DNA of 64,000 bases, taken from NCBI GenBank assembly GCA_033439765.1, contig JAULSN010000007.1, forward strand, positions 2,728,001 through 2,792,000, given 5' to 3'. The position numbers and the translations under genes were made by a program. Under the pieces are notes generated by a model. The model was given only the letters and a program-made list of their open reading frames with translations, did not search any database and was not told the origin of the DNA. How positions within the stretch are numbered: position 1 is the first letter of the stretch; the number at the start of each line of letters is the position of its first letter. The stretch comes from Lasiosphaeria ovina (taxonomy: Eukaryota > Ascomycota > Sordariomycetes > Sordariales > Lasiosphaeriaceae). Positions 45,445 to 56,029 of this stretch are shown piece after piece.

Positions 45445-46212
45445 TCACTTCTTGCAGGTTCTCCAGTTGATGTTGATCTGCTGGGTGAAAGCAACGGTGG
45501 CATCATCGTCGGTGACCTCGCCGATGGCGGTGCTGTTGGAGCTGGTGAGCGCAATGCGGTTGTTGATGTTGAGGATGCCGTTGGCGCCGCAGGGCGAGAA
45601 GATGTAGCTCGCGGTGGGGATCTTGTCCGACTTGGTGTACACCTGGCCTTGCGCCCAGATGCCGCCGCCCGTGATGGACGTCTGCGTGGTCGTGGTTGCC
45701 GAAGCGTCCTGGCTGAAGTAGTACGTGCTATAGAAGGTTCCGGTGACGCCCTTGTCCAGCTGGGCATAGCCGTGGTACGTGCTCTCGACAACGGAGAACT
45801 GGAACCCGCCGGGGTACTGCAAGATGGATTGTCAGCGCTGCGCTCCGTTGCTGGTGAACGGAGCAAGCATACCTTGAGGTTCAGATGAAGCTGGCAGTTC
45901 TTGGTCTTCTCAGTTGGGTTGAAGCCGGGCCCGATGTAGGTTTGGAACTTGTCAAAGCCGAATGTGATGACCTGTGGGTATAACCGAGTCAGCGCGGCTG
46001 TGCTTTCGTCTCAAGCGCTTGCCTCAACCTACAGTCTTGTCGGGTGAGATGCTCGTCGACACGGTGCCTTGCGGGCAGCCATTGCCAGAGAATGTGGCGC
46101 TCAGAACCTGGATCTGCGCCGGGTCCGGAGCATCGGCCCAACCATCGGGGGTAGCAGCGCCCAGAGGGCTAGCGGCGGCAAGCGCGGGAAGGAGGAAGGC
46201 GACGCAACGCAT
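45445..46212 (-). CDS. Secreted DUF4360 family protein
   Basis: Three exons, 46212..46033, 45971..45873 and 45816..45445 (introns 61 and 56 nt), give 216 residues, the usual size for DUF4360. The N-terminus [20 protein letters not shown] is a clear signal peptide. The mature part has the family blocks [77 protein letters not shown] and a C-terminal INWRTCKK. The four or more conserved Cys fit an oxidised extracellular fold. DUF4360 proteins are small secreted fungal proteins of unknown function, some reported among effector candidates. A TATAAAG box lies 150 nt upstream of the ATG. Confidence 0.92.
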
Positions 46213-46362
46213 TTTGAAGTGTGGTTAAAAATTTGTTAATGAAGATCGACGAGGTGAAGAGAGATCGGAGGATGTTGAGGATTGCTGATCTGGATGTTTG
46301 GATGGCTGGAATGCTGTTGGATGCAGAAAAGAAAAGATCTTCTCATCGCGGGCGGCATCCGT

Positions 46363-46369
46363 CTTTATA
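46363..46369 (-). promoter_or_regulatory. TATA-box-like site of the DUF4360 gene
   Basis: TATAAAG on the minus strand, about 150 nt upstream of the DUF4360 start codon, in a C/T-rich promoter context typical of highly expressed secreted-protein genes. Confidence 0.5.
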
Positions 46370-46947
46370 CCCGTTTCTGTCCTTCGAGCTCCCGGCCATT
46401 TCGCGATGACTTCATCCTCGCCAGGGCCGAGGCCGCATATTTTCGGCTGCGGAGGCAAAGTGCACCGAGAGAGACTCTCTTGGCGTCGCCTGGTCTGGAG
46501 TTGTTAATTTGCTCTCCAGATTGGACCACGGCCATGTCCGCAGCACCTCGCCCTTTCCATCTCGTCGAGCTCCGAATTACCTATCGCTTGGCGGCCGTTG
46601 GAAAATATTGACTTTTGTCGCGGTCGATAGTGGAGAACGGTCGAGGTTGGCTGGTGTCCATGGTCTCAGCCTCCATGGTCACAGCAACCAAATTTGCGGA
46701 TGAAGTGAGGATAAATGAAACGCATATTAACGCGGGACATCCAGCTCTTATGGAGTCGCCTCAACAGGGCAAATCACCCCCCGACGGTGGCCGTACCGAG
46801 ACCCAGACCGTCTTTCCCACTATGTTGTCGCCGCCTCCATCTATCCAGGCCTCGCTTTCGGGGGCCGCACTAACTATAATTCTTTTTTTAGAAGCCCGCC
46901 TCCAAGTTTTGTTTACCTGTCTCGACGCCTAGCTCCTTGGAGATCGG

Positions 46948-46968
46948 ATCGAGGCCGTCGGCCTCGAT
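46948..46968. repeat. 21-bp perfect palindrome
   Basis: ATCGAGGCCG and CGGCCTCGAT are perfect 10-bp inverted arms around a single central T. Noncoding. Confidence 0.9.
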
Positions 46969-47208
46969 ATTGGGCCTTATTGGCGATGCGTCTCAATGGC
47001 ACGTCGCGTCATGGTCCTAGGTCCAATTACTAGGGATCCGGCTGTCATTTAGGGAGCGCTGGACGTTTGTCTACATGGAGTGGCGCTGCTTCTCCTGAAG
47101 CTAAACCCCAGACAGTGACGGAGGCGACTTTCTCGCACACGGATGGTTCCCCTCGACACCATCCACCCCACACCCTGGGCTGATCCCCGCAGAATAACCA
47201 GGCCAGCG

Positions 47209-47227
47209 GCCGAAGGCGACCTTCGGC
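47209..47227. repeat. Perfect 8-bp hairpin GCCGAAGG/CCTTCGGC
   Basis: The arms are separated by CGA. The site lies about 240 bp from the 46948 palindrome in the same spacer. Confidence 0.9.
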
Positions 47228-49979
47228 TTCACCACACGGCTGGGCGCGGCGCCCTGTCTACGCTGCTATTTTTGTGGCAAAGTCAGGGGCCGTAGATTAA
47301 GCTTAATTGATGGCCCACCCTGTGCTCCCCGGAGGACCGCATCTTGGAACCAGGCCAGTGGCGTGGTGACATAGCATCTCGGCGATGGCAATGTAGCGGC
47401 CAGGGACAACATTGCCACCAGTCACCTGACGGCCTTGCATCGGTCTTTGCATGAGGCCGTGGACTCCAATTCCATTCCATGGCGGGGCCACTCCTCGTGG
47501 TTTCGGTGAAGCTCTCTCGGAAGACAGCTTTCTTAACGCTTAGGACGGCAGAAGATAACGGCATCAATCCATATGTTGTCTTGACTAAAGCCATCGACAC
47601 CACCCGCCGGCCAAGCTCGACGGGGACTTGTTCATTACCCGTGCCGTGTCCAAAACTGACCCTGTCGGGTCTGTTTCTGAACGAATACTCTTGGACGCCT
47701 ACCCACGGCAGCCGGGAGGTGAACTGTCGCCGTCTGTGATTGGCTCAACACACGAGGCTCTTCGAGCTGCATATTGCGGGGAGGCAAAAAGCGCCCCGAT
47801 CTGGCCAATCTTACCCCATTCTGTGGCTGACACCGGCCAGAAGCAGTTCCCATGCCAAGAACCCGGGAATTGGCCTCGGTCTATTCTTGTTGGCGTGAAG
47901 AACGGGTTCCCAAGAGTGGCAAAGTCAGTTTTCCTTTATTCCCGAAGTTCAGTACTGAAACCCGAAGGAACTCGCGAGGCTTCTTCACCTACCATCCTTG
48001 AATATGAGCAACTCCCGCGTACCTACTATCCCGGGTCGGAACATGTCAGCATGCCATGAGATGAGAGCCTACGGACGAACTGCTCCCGGCAAAGGAAACA
48101 CAGAGCAAGATACAACCCAGTCTCAGAGGGTCCTTGGTGGACATTTGATCGACCAACCAACATCAAGCATCTGTTCACGAAATGGGGGCCCCACAATCTC
48201 ACTGCAGCCAGGAACTCGGGTTCGCCCCCAGCCTCAGCCACTGCACCAAGGGCCACCACCGTACCCTCCACCCTCTCCAATCCCTGGCTAGCTTTTCCTC
48301 CGGGTTGCATTTGCAGTTGCAGTTGCGTCTCCCGTGCCGTCGCCATCTGCATGCTAGCCGCACCCGCAGCAGGAGGGAGAGTCGACAAGACCGCCAGTCT
48401 CTTTCCTCTTCTTCACGAGTAAGCAGCAGCTTGATTCCAGGGAGTGCGCTGATGACTTCTAGTTAATAGAAGAGTTCTTCCCTGTCAGGAATAGCATCAC
48501 ATTAGAGACAGAGCGGTGATGCCGAATCACCGGTAGTGTTAGTTAGGTACGTACATAGTATCTCGCGCTCCCGTACCCCGCCCTTGCCTCCCGGCCCTAC
48601 CAGAGCCCTGAGACAAGAATAGCAACATTATATATGAGTTATCCGGAAACAGCCGGCTCTCGACGTCCTGTCCCAGGTACGGCACGACGGGCTTATAGCA
48701 ACACCCGCACAGAAAAGTTGCAGGGTCGTACCAGGTCTTCGGAGGCGAGTCAGAGGCTAAACGGCGTGGTCATACTACAAGTCTCTGTGTATTGGTGAGA
48801 ACCAGCGGTTAGCATCCTTGGTGCTCCTGAGAACCCCTGGAACTGGAACGCGGAGAGCGGGCGAGGACCTGACGGAACCATGCCGCTGCTCGCAATGGTT
48901 TGACCGAGCAATGGAAACTACCAACGAGTGGTCGACCAGCCGACGAATTATCTGTACCAATGAATGTAGGTCGTCAACATCTTCTCGCTTCTTTATTCGC
49001 CGTGCGACCGCGGAGGCAATGGCCCGCTCAGTTGCTTTGTCGTCTGAGCGAGCTGGTTTCCAAAAATACCACCAAGCTTGCTCCACCGAAGTATGGGCAG
49101 AGTGGAGAATGGAGTCGGCGTTGTCGGCAACGCAAGCCAGATCCATCTATCTCCACACTCCAATGTCCACACTTGACTGTAGATGCCTATGCAACGTGGG
49201 GAAGCGCACCATGGGGTGTGGAGAAGTGTATCTACTCAACTGTGGACAAGGCTGTAGACCTCAGCGCAGTTCCCTCCAAGCCATATCAGCTGCGCCGTAT
49301 CGCAATATCGTCAGTTATATCTGCTCAAGGCCAACTGCGGGAAATTTGTATACAGATATGTTTACGACCAAAATACATTGACTTGTCTTGTCTTGCCTTC
49401 TTCTCGTTGCACTTCCTTTCTCACCACTATATCGTGTAAGACACTTATGCCTGATTGCATCTTCTTAGCCAGCCCGATTTTGCCCCCCCGCCCCCGTATT
49501 GTTTTTATCTTATATTCTTCGTCCGATGCCTCAAACAGAATACATGAGATCAAAGACAAGTTTGGGAATAGTATTAACTTGGGTATGTCACATTTCCGTG
49601 CAAAACTATGCTAGGCAAGGTGCACTAACAAAGGTAATAGTCATCAAAACACCCAAACAAAAGACAAAAAAAGCATAATCGAGGGATACCCGCCAGTCAC
49701 GGTATCCAATCTTTTTCATGATCCAAGTATATGTGAAAATGGACAAGAAAAAAGCTCTAAACATTCCGTCGAAAATGCGTTGTGGCCAAAAAAAGGAGGG
49801 CTGGGAAAATCCAAGCAGTGGCAAGTCCTTGTCTCCCACCATATCCAAACAAAAGCTAAACAAATGACCGTTCAGGCTTTTCCGGCGACAAGCACAAAAT
49901 ATTCCCAGCTCTAAACAAATGGACATTTCCTCTCTCCCTGTTCTCTCTCAACTAATTCTTTTTTGTTTTCGCCATCACC

Positions 49980-51603
49980 TTAAGCCTCGACCTGCTTCAG
50001 CAGGCCCTCGAGGTTGATGCTCTTGGGCCGCTCAATGGGCAGGCCGAGGGCGCGGTCCCAGATGAGCTGAGCGAGGGGCCCGAGGCCGCGCGAGACGCCG
50101 AACGTGGCTGTGTAGTACAGCGTCTCGTGGAAACCGTAGTGGTGGAACAGGACGCCCGAGCTGCTGTCGACGTTGGGGTACGGGTTCTTGGTCTTGCCGT
50201 GCTCCTTGAGCACATCGGGCGCGATGCGGCTGTTCTTCTGCACCAGCTGGAACACGGGGTCCCGCGCAATCTCGGGCCGCGCCGCCGCGTAGTCCATCAG
50301 CGCCTCGAACCGCGGGTCCGGCTTGCGCAGCACCGCGTGCCCGTACCCCGGCACCACGCGCCCCGACTTGAGCGTCGTCCACAGGTAGTCCTTGACGTCG
50401 GCGTCCGTGTACGAGGCTGGGATGTTGTCCTTCATCTGGATGATCCAGCGGAGCACTTCCTGCGCCGCGAGACTAAATTGGAGGCTGGTAGTCAGTCTCT
50501 TTTTTTCTTCTTTGGCCACTGGAATTAGTCACTCGCATGTCGCTTACCCGTGCAGTGGTCCAGCAAGACCTTGGAGGCCAGCACTGTAGCTGAGGAAGGG
50601 GTCGCTCAGCGCGCTCCCGACAAGGTGAGTTGCGTGGGCCGAGACATTGCCGCCCTCGTGGTCGCCGTGCAGGGCCAGGTACAGTCTCAAAAGATCCTGG
50701 AAGTTCTCGTTCTCCTTCCCGCCCTTGCCGAGCATGGCGGCAAAGTTGTAGGACCAATCCTGCTCCAAGTCGACCTCGGCCGGCAGGGCACCACCGCCGC
50801 GGTACGAGTTCTGGTAGATCTTGGCGGCGATTGTGGGGAGCTTGGCGAGTAGCGAAATGCAGTCGTCAAATGTGGGCTCCCAGTAGTCGACCTTGTTCAA
50901 GCCGTCGGCATAGGCCTTGGCGAACTTGGATGTGTAGTTGAGAGCCGAGACGGCAATGGCGAACTGGGTCATCGGGTGTAGGTCGGTGGGGAAGTCGTCG
51001 AGCATCTTGTTGACGAAGTCGGGCAATTGGGCCTGCTCGGCCAGCTCGCGCGAGAAGCCGCGGACCTGGTTGACCGAGGGCACGCGGCCCGTCAGGAGCA
51101 GCCAGAACATGGCCTCGGGCAGCATCTCGGTGCCCGTCTTGCCCTTGGGCAGCTCCTTCTGGCAGTCCTTGATGGTGCGGCCGTGGAAGCGGATGCCCTC
51201 GTTGGCGTCGAGCACAGAGCCCTCCCAGACCATGGCCTTGAGCCCGCGCATCCCGCCAATTGTGTTCTCAACCTTGACCTCACCAATGACTTTGGAGCCA
51301 TGGGCCTTGACTTTCTTGAACAGCTCCCTCTTGGCCGGGATCACCTCTTTCAGTGTTGTCTTCAGGTCGGGCTCGGCAGTTGCATACGATCTCGGTGAGA
51401 AGGCGGAGCAGCCGGTAAGAGCGGCGGCAGCGGCAGTTGGCTATACAGACACGACATCAAAGTATCAGCACTAGATCCAAGCGGGCAGTGATAATGTGAA
51501 TGTTTTCCAGTTCCAACGTCTCTACCAAGGGGAAAAGGGAACGACTTGCCCGAACCGCGCCTGCAAGGAGGGCACGCAACCCCAGCCTCATTTTCATTGC
51601 CAT
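49980..51603 (-). CDS. mcsA: 2-Methylcitrate synthase (mitochondrial)
   Basis: Three exons, 51603..51550, 51440..50548 and 50472..49980 (introns 109 and 75 nt), give 479 residues. Intron 1 uses a GC donor (GCAAGT). Residues 1 to ~45 form a basic, Ala/Arg-rich mitochondrial presequence ([18 protein letters not shown], then [10 protein letters not shown]). The citrate-synthase fold shows [41 protein letters not shown], the active-site His in GLAGPLHG (split by intron 2), the second His in [17 protein letters not shown] and the Asp in [11 protein letters not shown]. The enzyme condenses propionyl-CoA (and acetyl-CoA) with oxaloacetate. Assignment as methylcitrate rather than citrate synthase rests on its overall likeness to fungal McsA and on the divergent 2-methylisocitrate lyase gene next door. 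The start is the first of three in-frame ATGs within five codons. Confidence 0.9.
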
Positions 51604-52581
51604 TGTGTAGTGATTGGAAGTCGTGATATGTTCAAGATGGCGTCTCGATACTCCAAAATAGTTCAGACACAGATTGCGAGGTTTTGGGAGTGTCTAACCA
51701 CGTTGCGAGGCTTCGGGGGTTGGTTGTCGGCGAGCCTGTGCTCTGAGCTCTGGGCCGAGGTTTCGTTGGAGGGAAGGAGCTTCAGGGAGAGTCGGTTAGT
51801 GCGGGGTAGAGACGGAGGGATGGCCACTTTGGGAGACAGAACTGGCAGCATGCGCCAACGTTAGGTTTCGAACGGATGCGTTTATGAGTCTACTATCTAT
51901 TAAGGAACTTCAGAGCATTTTAATGCAAATATATACAGGACGGCTGCAACAATGCGCCGGATACTGTGAATACTGCGCAAGATGATTATTCCCATCGACC
52001 TTGCGCTGTAAATTCTTCTTCGTCGGCATTAACTGCCCTCTCCAAGCTCGTGTGAGTGTGCTGATTGGCTGACCCCATGTCGCTTTCACAAGGTCTTCCC
52101 CAGTTGAACCGAGGAAAGCCGCGGGTCTGACGTGCCCCGCCATCCCAGTTGCCCATCCCCCGGGCGAGCGGTTCAAGTCTGGGGGCGCTCCAAAGGATGA
52201 CCGGGGCGGGCCAAGCCATTGGCCAATCATGGGCCAGCCATCTTTCCTCGGCTTTCGGCGTGATGCTCGCTCCAACAGAATTTCCACAGTTGCTTGAGTC
52301 AGCAGTGCGGAACAACTTGATACCATACCTGCACCAGAAAACCATCCTTTTCTATGTTAGTATTACTGTGCTCTACTCGTCATGTGAGGAGTTAGTGGTT
52401 GCGAGTTCCTCTATTTATTGTCTCACATCACCATTTTCGTCCCTCCTTTTCGCCCAAACAGTGTCGCCAAATCCCGCGAAACCCACTTGCAAGGCCGCCG
52501 GCGCCTGCTACCACTCGACTACCTCGGCCACACCGGAGACGCACGCGACTTGCGCCAGAACGAACTTTTCCTATCCTCTCA
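51604..52581. promoter_or_regulatory. Shared divergent promoter of mcsA and mclA
   Basis: The 978-bp interval separates the two start codons and should drive both methylcitrate-cycle genes. A palindromic back-to-back CCAAT box (ATTGGCCAAT) lies at 52218-52227, with another ATTGG at 52064-52068. SYGGRG words matching the CreA/CRE-1 carbon-repressor consensus occur at 51801-51806, 52179-52184 and 52201-52206. Co-regulation is inferred. Confidence 0.65.
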
Positions 52582-54408
52582 ATGCTGCGCATAGCACTTC
52601 CTCGAGTCCCTCGCCGGGCCGTGCCCACATGGGCGACGACTGCCCTCCGTTGTCGTCCAGCGAGGCCGAACAACCGTCAGTTCCTTTCGACCACAGCCGC
52701 ACCCAAAATGGCATCCCCGTCACGCGCGAAGGTTGTTGCTGAGCCCAACACACCCTCGACGACTTTCCAACTGCTCCCCGAGGCGCAAAAGAGCGGCGCG
52801 GCAGAGGATGCATTATATCGGGAATCTGTGGGACAAGTCGAGGCCTGGTTCGCGTCGCCCCGTTTCGCGGGCATCAAACGCGACTGGACGGCTGCCGACG
52901 TCGTGACAAAGCGTGGGTCTCTGCATCGGTCGTACCCGAGCTCGACAATGGCGCGGAAGCTCTGGGACTTGGTGAGCGAGCGCCAGGCCGCCGGCCAGCC
53001 CATCCACACACTCGGCGCCATCGACCCCGTCCAAATGACGCAGCAGGCGCCGCACCAGGAGGTCCTGTACCTCTCAGGCTGGGCCTGCTCGTCGACCTTG
53101 ACCTCGACCAACGAGGTGTCGCCTGACTTCGGCGACTACCCCTACAACACGGTCCCTAACCAGGTGGACCGCATGTTCAAGGCCCAGAGCATGCACGACC
53201 GCAAGCAGTGGTTCACCCGATCGCAACTGTCGCCAGAAGAGCGCGCCAAGACTCCGTACGTGGACTACTTCCGGCCCATCGTTGCCGACGGCGACACAGG
53301 CCACGGCGGCTTGACGGCTGTCATGAAGCTGGCCAAGCTCTTTGCCGAGAACGGCGCCGCCGGTGTGCATTTTGAAGACCAGATGCATGGCGGGAAGAAG
53401 TGCGGCCACTTGGCCGGCAAGGTGCTGGTGCCGACCGGCGAACACATCAACCGCCTCAAGGCGGCGCGCTTCCAATGGGATATCATGGGCACCGAGAACG
53501 TGCTCATCGCCCGCACCGACTCGGAGAGCGGTAAGCTCCTGTCGTCGTCCATCGACGTGCGCGACCACGAGTTCATCCTCGGTGTCGCCGACCCGGCCAT
53601 CGAGAACCTAGCCGAGACACTTGCCGCCATGGAGGCCAAGGGTGCATCCGGCGCCGAGATCGACATTTTCGAGGCAGACTGGGTCAAGAACACGAAGCTC
53701 GTTACCTTCGACGAGGCGGCTGTCGCCCACTTCACCGCCAAGGGCGTCGACCAGTCCAAGATCGCCGAGTACCAGCGCAAGGTCGCCGCCCACCGCGATA
53801 TCGGCATCACGGCGCGGCGGAAGCTGGCCAGCTCCATCACCCCAGATAGCCCAGTGTTCTGGGACTGGGACGTACCTCGCACGCGCGAGGGCTTCTACCA
53901 CTTCCGCGCGGGCATGGCAGCTGCTACCAAGCGCGCGCTCGCGTTCGGGCCGTACGCGGACCTGCTGTGGGTCGAGACGGGCGACCCGTCCGTCGAGGTG
54001 GCGACGGAGCTCGGGCGCGCGGTCCGCGCGGTGCACCCGGGCAAGGGCCTCGTGTACAACCTGTCGCCGTCGTTCAACTGGATGGCGCACGGCTTCACGC
54101 CCGCCACGCTGCGCAGCTTCGTCTGGGACCTGGCGCGCGAGGGGTTCGTCGTCCAGCTCGTTAGCCTGGCGGGCCTGCACAGCACCGCCACCATCACCAA
54201 CGAGCTCGCCAAGAGCTTCAAGACGGACGGCATGGCCGCCTACGTCGAGCTCGTCCAGAAGCGCGAGAAGGCGCTCGGCGTCGACGTGCTCACCCACCAG
54301 CGCTGGAGCGGCGCCGGCTATGTCGACGCCATCCTCGGCGCCATCCAGAGCGGCAGCTCCGGGAGCAAGAGCATGGGCGAGGGCAACACCGAGGGCCAGT
54401 TTGACTGA
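52582..54408 (+). CDS. mclA: 2-Methylisocitrate lyase (mitochondrial)
   Basis: One exon, 608 residues, close to fungal MclA/Icl2 length. An Arg-rich, acid-free presequence (MLRIALPRVPRRAVPTW to RQFLSTTAAPK) points to mitochondria. The isocitrate-lyase superfamily core has YLSGWACSST, the metal-binding DGDTGHGG, FEDQMHGGKKCGHLAGKVL with the catalytic KKCGH at about 272-276, and LIARTDSESGKLL. The enzyme cleaves 2-methylisocitrate to pyruvate and succinate. The presequence and the divergent mcsA gene argue for this over the glyoxylate-cycle isocitrate lyase, which is glyoxysomal and lacks such a leader. The frame is open upstream to 52399, but 52582 starts the targeting peptide. A second in-frame ATG at 52708 (M43) has a stronger context (AAAATGG). 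Confidence 0.92.
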   Translation: MLRIALPRVPRRAVPTWATTALRCRPARPNNRQFLSTTAAPKMASPSRAKVVAEPNTPSTTFQLLPEAQKSGAAEDALYRESVGQVEAWFASPRFAGIKRDWTAADVVTKRGSLHRSYPSSTMARKLWDLVSERQAAGQPIHTLGAIDPVQMTQQAPHQEVLYLSGWACSSTLTSTNEVSPDFGDYPYNTVPNQVDRMFKAQSMHDRKQWFTRSQLSPEERAKTPYVDYFRPIVADGDTGHGGLTAVMKLAKLFAENGAAGVHFEDQMHGGKKCGHLAGKVLVPTGEHINRLKAARFQWDIMGTENVLIARTDSESGKLLSSSIDVRDHEFILGVADPAIENLAETLAAMEAKGASGAEIDIFEADWVKNTKLVTFDEAAVAHFTAKGVDQSKIAEYQRKVAAHRDIGITARRKLASSITPDSPVFWDWDVPRTREGFYHFRAGMAAATKRALAFGPYADLLWVETGDPSVEVATELGRAVRAVHPGKGLVYNLSPSFNWMAHGFTPATLRSFVWDLAREGFVVQLVSLAGLHSTATITNELAKSFKTDGMAAYVELVQKREKALGVDVLTHQRWSGAGYVDAILGAIQSGSSGSKSMGEGNTEGQFD

Positions 54409-54865
54409 AGGAAGAATGGACGCGTGTGAGTAAATGGATCATGTAGCATAGCATGGGATGGGAGCGGCGTTTTACTTTTCTGTTTACTTAGTCAGGGGGC
54501 TTTGTTGGATTTGCATGAAAGTTGGAGCTGGGTATTTCGGAGCATTTCCAGGGCTGGCAAGCAGTCTTTTTTTCGTTGTCTTGAAACAGAATCCACAGAT
54601 TGCTTCAATTTCAAACGTTGACAATCGTTATAGATGACACGCACGGATTTGTCGAGGCAGAATGTGGCAGAGAGTTGAGTTGGTAGAGGAGCTAGCTACC
54701 TATTCGGGGTTGACTGACGCAGGACACAAACGGTCGCCAATTACCCAGGAATACCGGGTAACCCCGACTCCCTGGAGTCACATCTCTCCCTTTCTCCTTC
54801 CATGTGTTAAAAGCCCCATTCCCCTACCAAATCTTGCCATGTAGCGCCTCTCACTTTGGCGATAC
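54409..54865. other. Convergent 3' intergenic region
   Basis: It lies between the converging stop codons of the methylisocitrate lyase and SDR genes. It should hold both 3' UTRs. No other signal is seen. Confidence 0.5.
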
Positions 54866-56029
54866 CTAGTCGAGGCTGCTCTTGAGGGCATTGTTCTGAG
54901 GAGCGGCCGGGGCGGGGCCCTCGGCCGTCACGTAGGCCTTGGTCATGCCGCCGTCGACGACAAAGTCGTGGCCGTTGACGAAGCTGCTCTCGTCGCTGGC
55001 CAGGAACAGCACGGCCTGGGCCTGCTCGATGGCCTCGCCGAAGCGGCCGACGGGGAAGTGGATCTCGCGGCGCTGGCGCTTGGCCTGGTCGTCACCCAGC
55101 CAGTCCTGCAGCAGCGGTGTGTTGAGCGGGGCCGGGCACAGGTTGTTGAAGCGGAAGCCCTCGCGCGCGTGCACGATGGCAAGCTCGCGCGTCAGCGCCA
55201 GCACGGCGCCCTTGCTGGCCGTGTAGGCGAGCTGTGGCGTCGCCGAGCCCACCAGCGCCACGATCGACGACGTGTTAATGATGCTCCCCTTGGCCTTGGC
55301 GTGCCGGCGCAGCGAGAGCACCGCGTGCTTGCAGCCGAACCACACCCCCTTGACGTTGATGGCCTGCGTCAGGTCCCAGATCTCCTCGGGCGTCCCAATC
55401 GCGTCGTCGTCCTTCGCGTGCATGATACCCGCGTTGTTGAAGATGACGTCCACTCCGCCCCACGAGTCGACCGACTCGACCATGGCCTGCACCTGGGGCT
55501 CTTTCGAGACGTCGCAGGTCTAGTTGCAGTTCAGGAGTTAGTTTCGGGGGCAGCCATTTGTTTCTTTCTCTTCTTTCCTTATTCTCCTTCTTGGGAGGCC
55601 GGGGTGGGGGGTGGGTAGGAGGGGGAAGATGTTGGTTTGGGTCTTTGGTTGTTGACGATAATGGGGGATGATATGATAAGAGTTTCGTACAATTGTCTCG
55701 ACTCGCTTTGCGTTGGGAACCAGCTGCTCGACCTTGGCCTTGGCCCGCGCGAGTGCCGGCGCCGAGATGTCGGCCATGAGGATACTAGCGCCTTCTTTGG
55801 CGAAGAGAATTGACGTCTCGAGACCAATGCCACTATTTAGAAGGCGCCGTGTCAGTCGCCCTGTTTGTGTCCTCCCGATATCTGGTGGATGGGGACGTTT
55901 TGATACGCCGGCATGTCGATAGCGCAAGCAACCTCCAAGCTCGAGCAGGCAGGATTGCGCAACTTACCCGGCGGCGCCGGTGATGATGGCGTTCTTGCCG
56001 GCCAAACGGCCGCGCACTTCGGCAGCCAT
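54866..56029 (-). CDS. Short-chain dehydrogenase/reductase (SDR)
   Basis: Three exons, 56029..55968, 55832..55691 and 55519..54866 (introns 135 and 171 nt), give 285 residues. The classical SDR marks are all present: the cofactor motif TGAAGGIG at residues 17-24 (across the first junction), DIS after beta-2, which suggests NAD(H) rather than NADP(H), CDV, NNAG near 96-99, the Ser at 152/153 (NTSSIV), Y167-x3-K171 in AYTASKG and a terminal VDGGMTKAYV block. The substrate is unknown; cytosolic location is likely because no targeting signal is visible. It converges on the methylisocitrate lyase gene and diverges from the GS-like gene; whether it joins propionate metabolism is not shown by sequence. 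Confidence 0.93.

Larger units (their letters stand above)
46213..49979. other. Gene-poor spacer with two strong palindromes
   Basis: About 3.8 kb. Beyond the DUF4360 promoter it holds perfect inverted repeats at 46948-46968 and 47209-47227. A protein-like but domain-less 123-codon minus frame lies at 48775-49146. The right end is the 3' flank of the methylcitrate synthase gene. No gene is called. Confidence 0.4.

Noticed and set aside
48775..49146. 123-codon minus frame with protein-like composition (VEQAWWYFWKP, LVQIIRRLVDH)
   Set aside because: It could be a gene fragment, but no domain, neighbouring exon or homologue could be named.
49606..49926. 106-codon hydrophobic minus frame downstream of mcsA
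   Set aside because: Lies in the expected 3' UTR of mcsA, AT-rich, with no domain.
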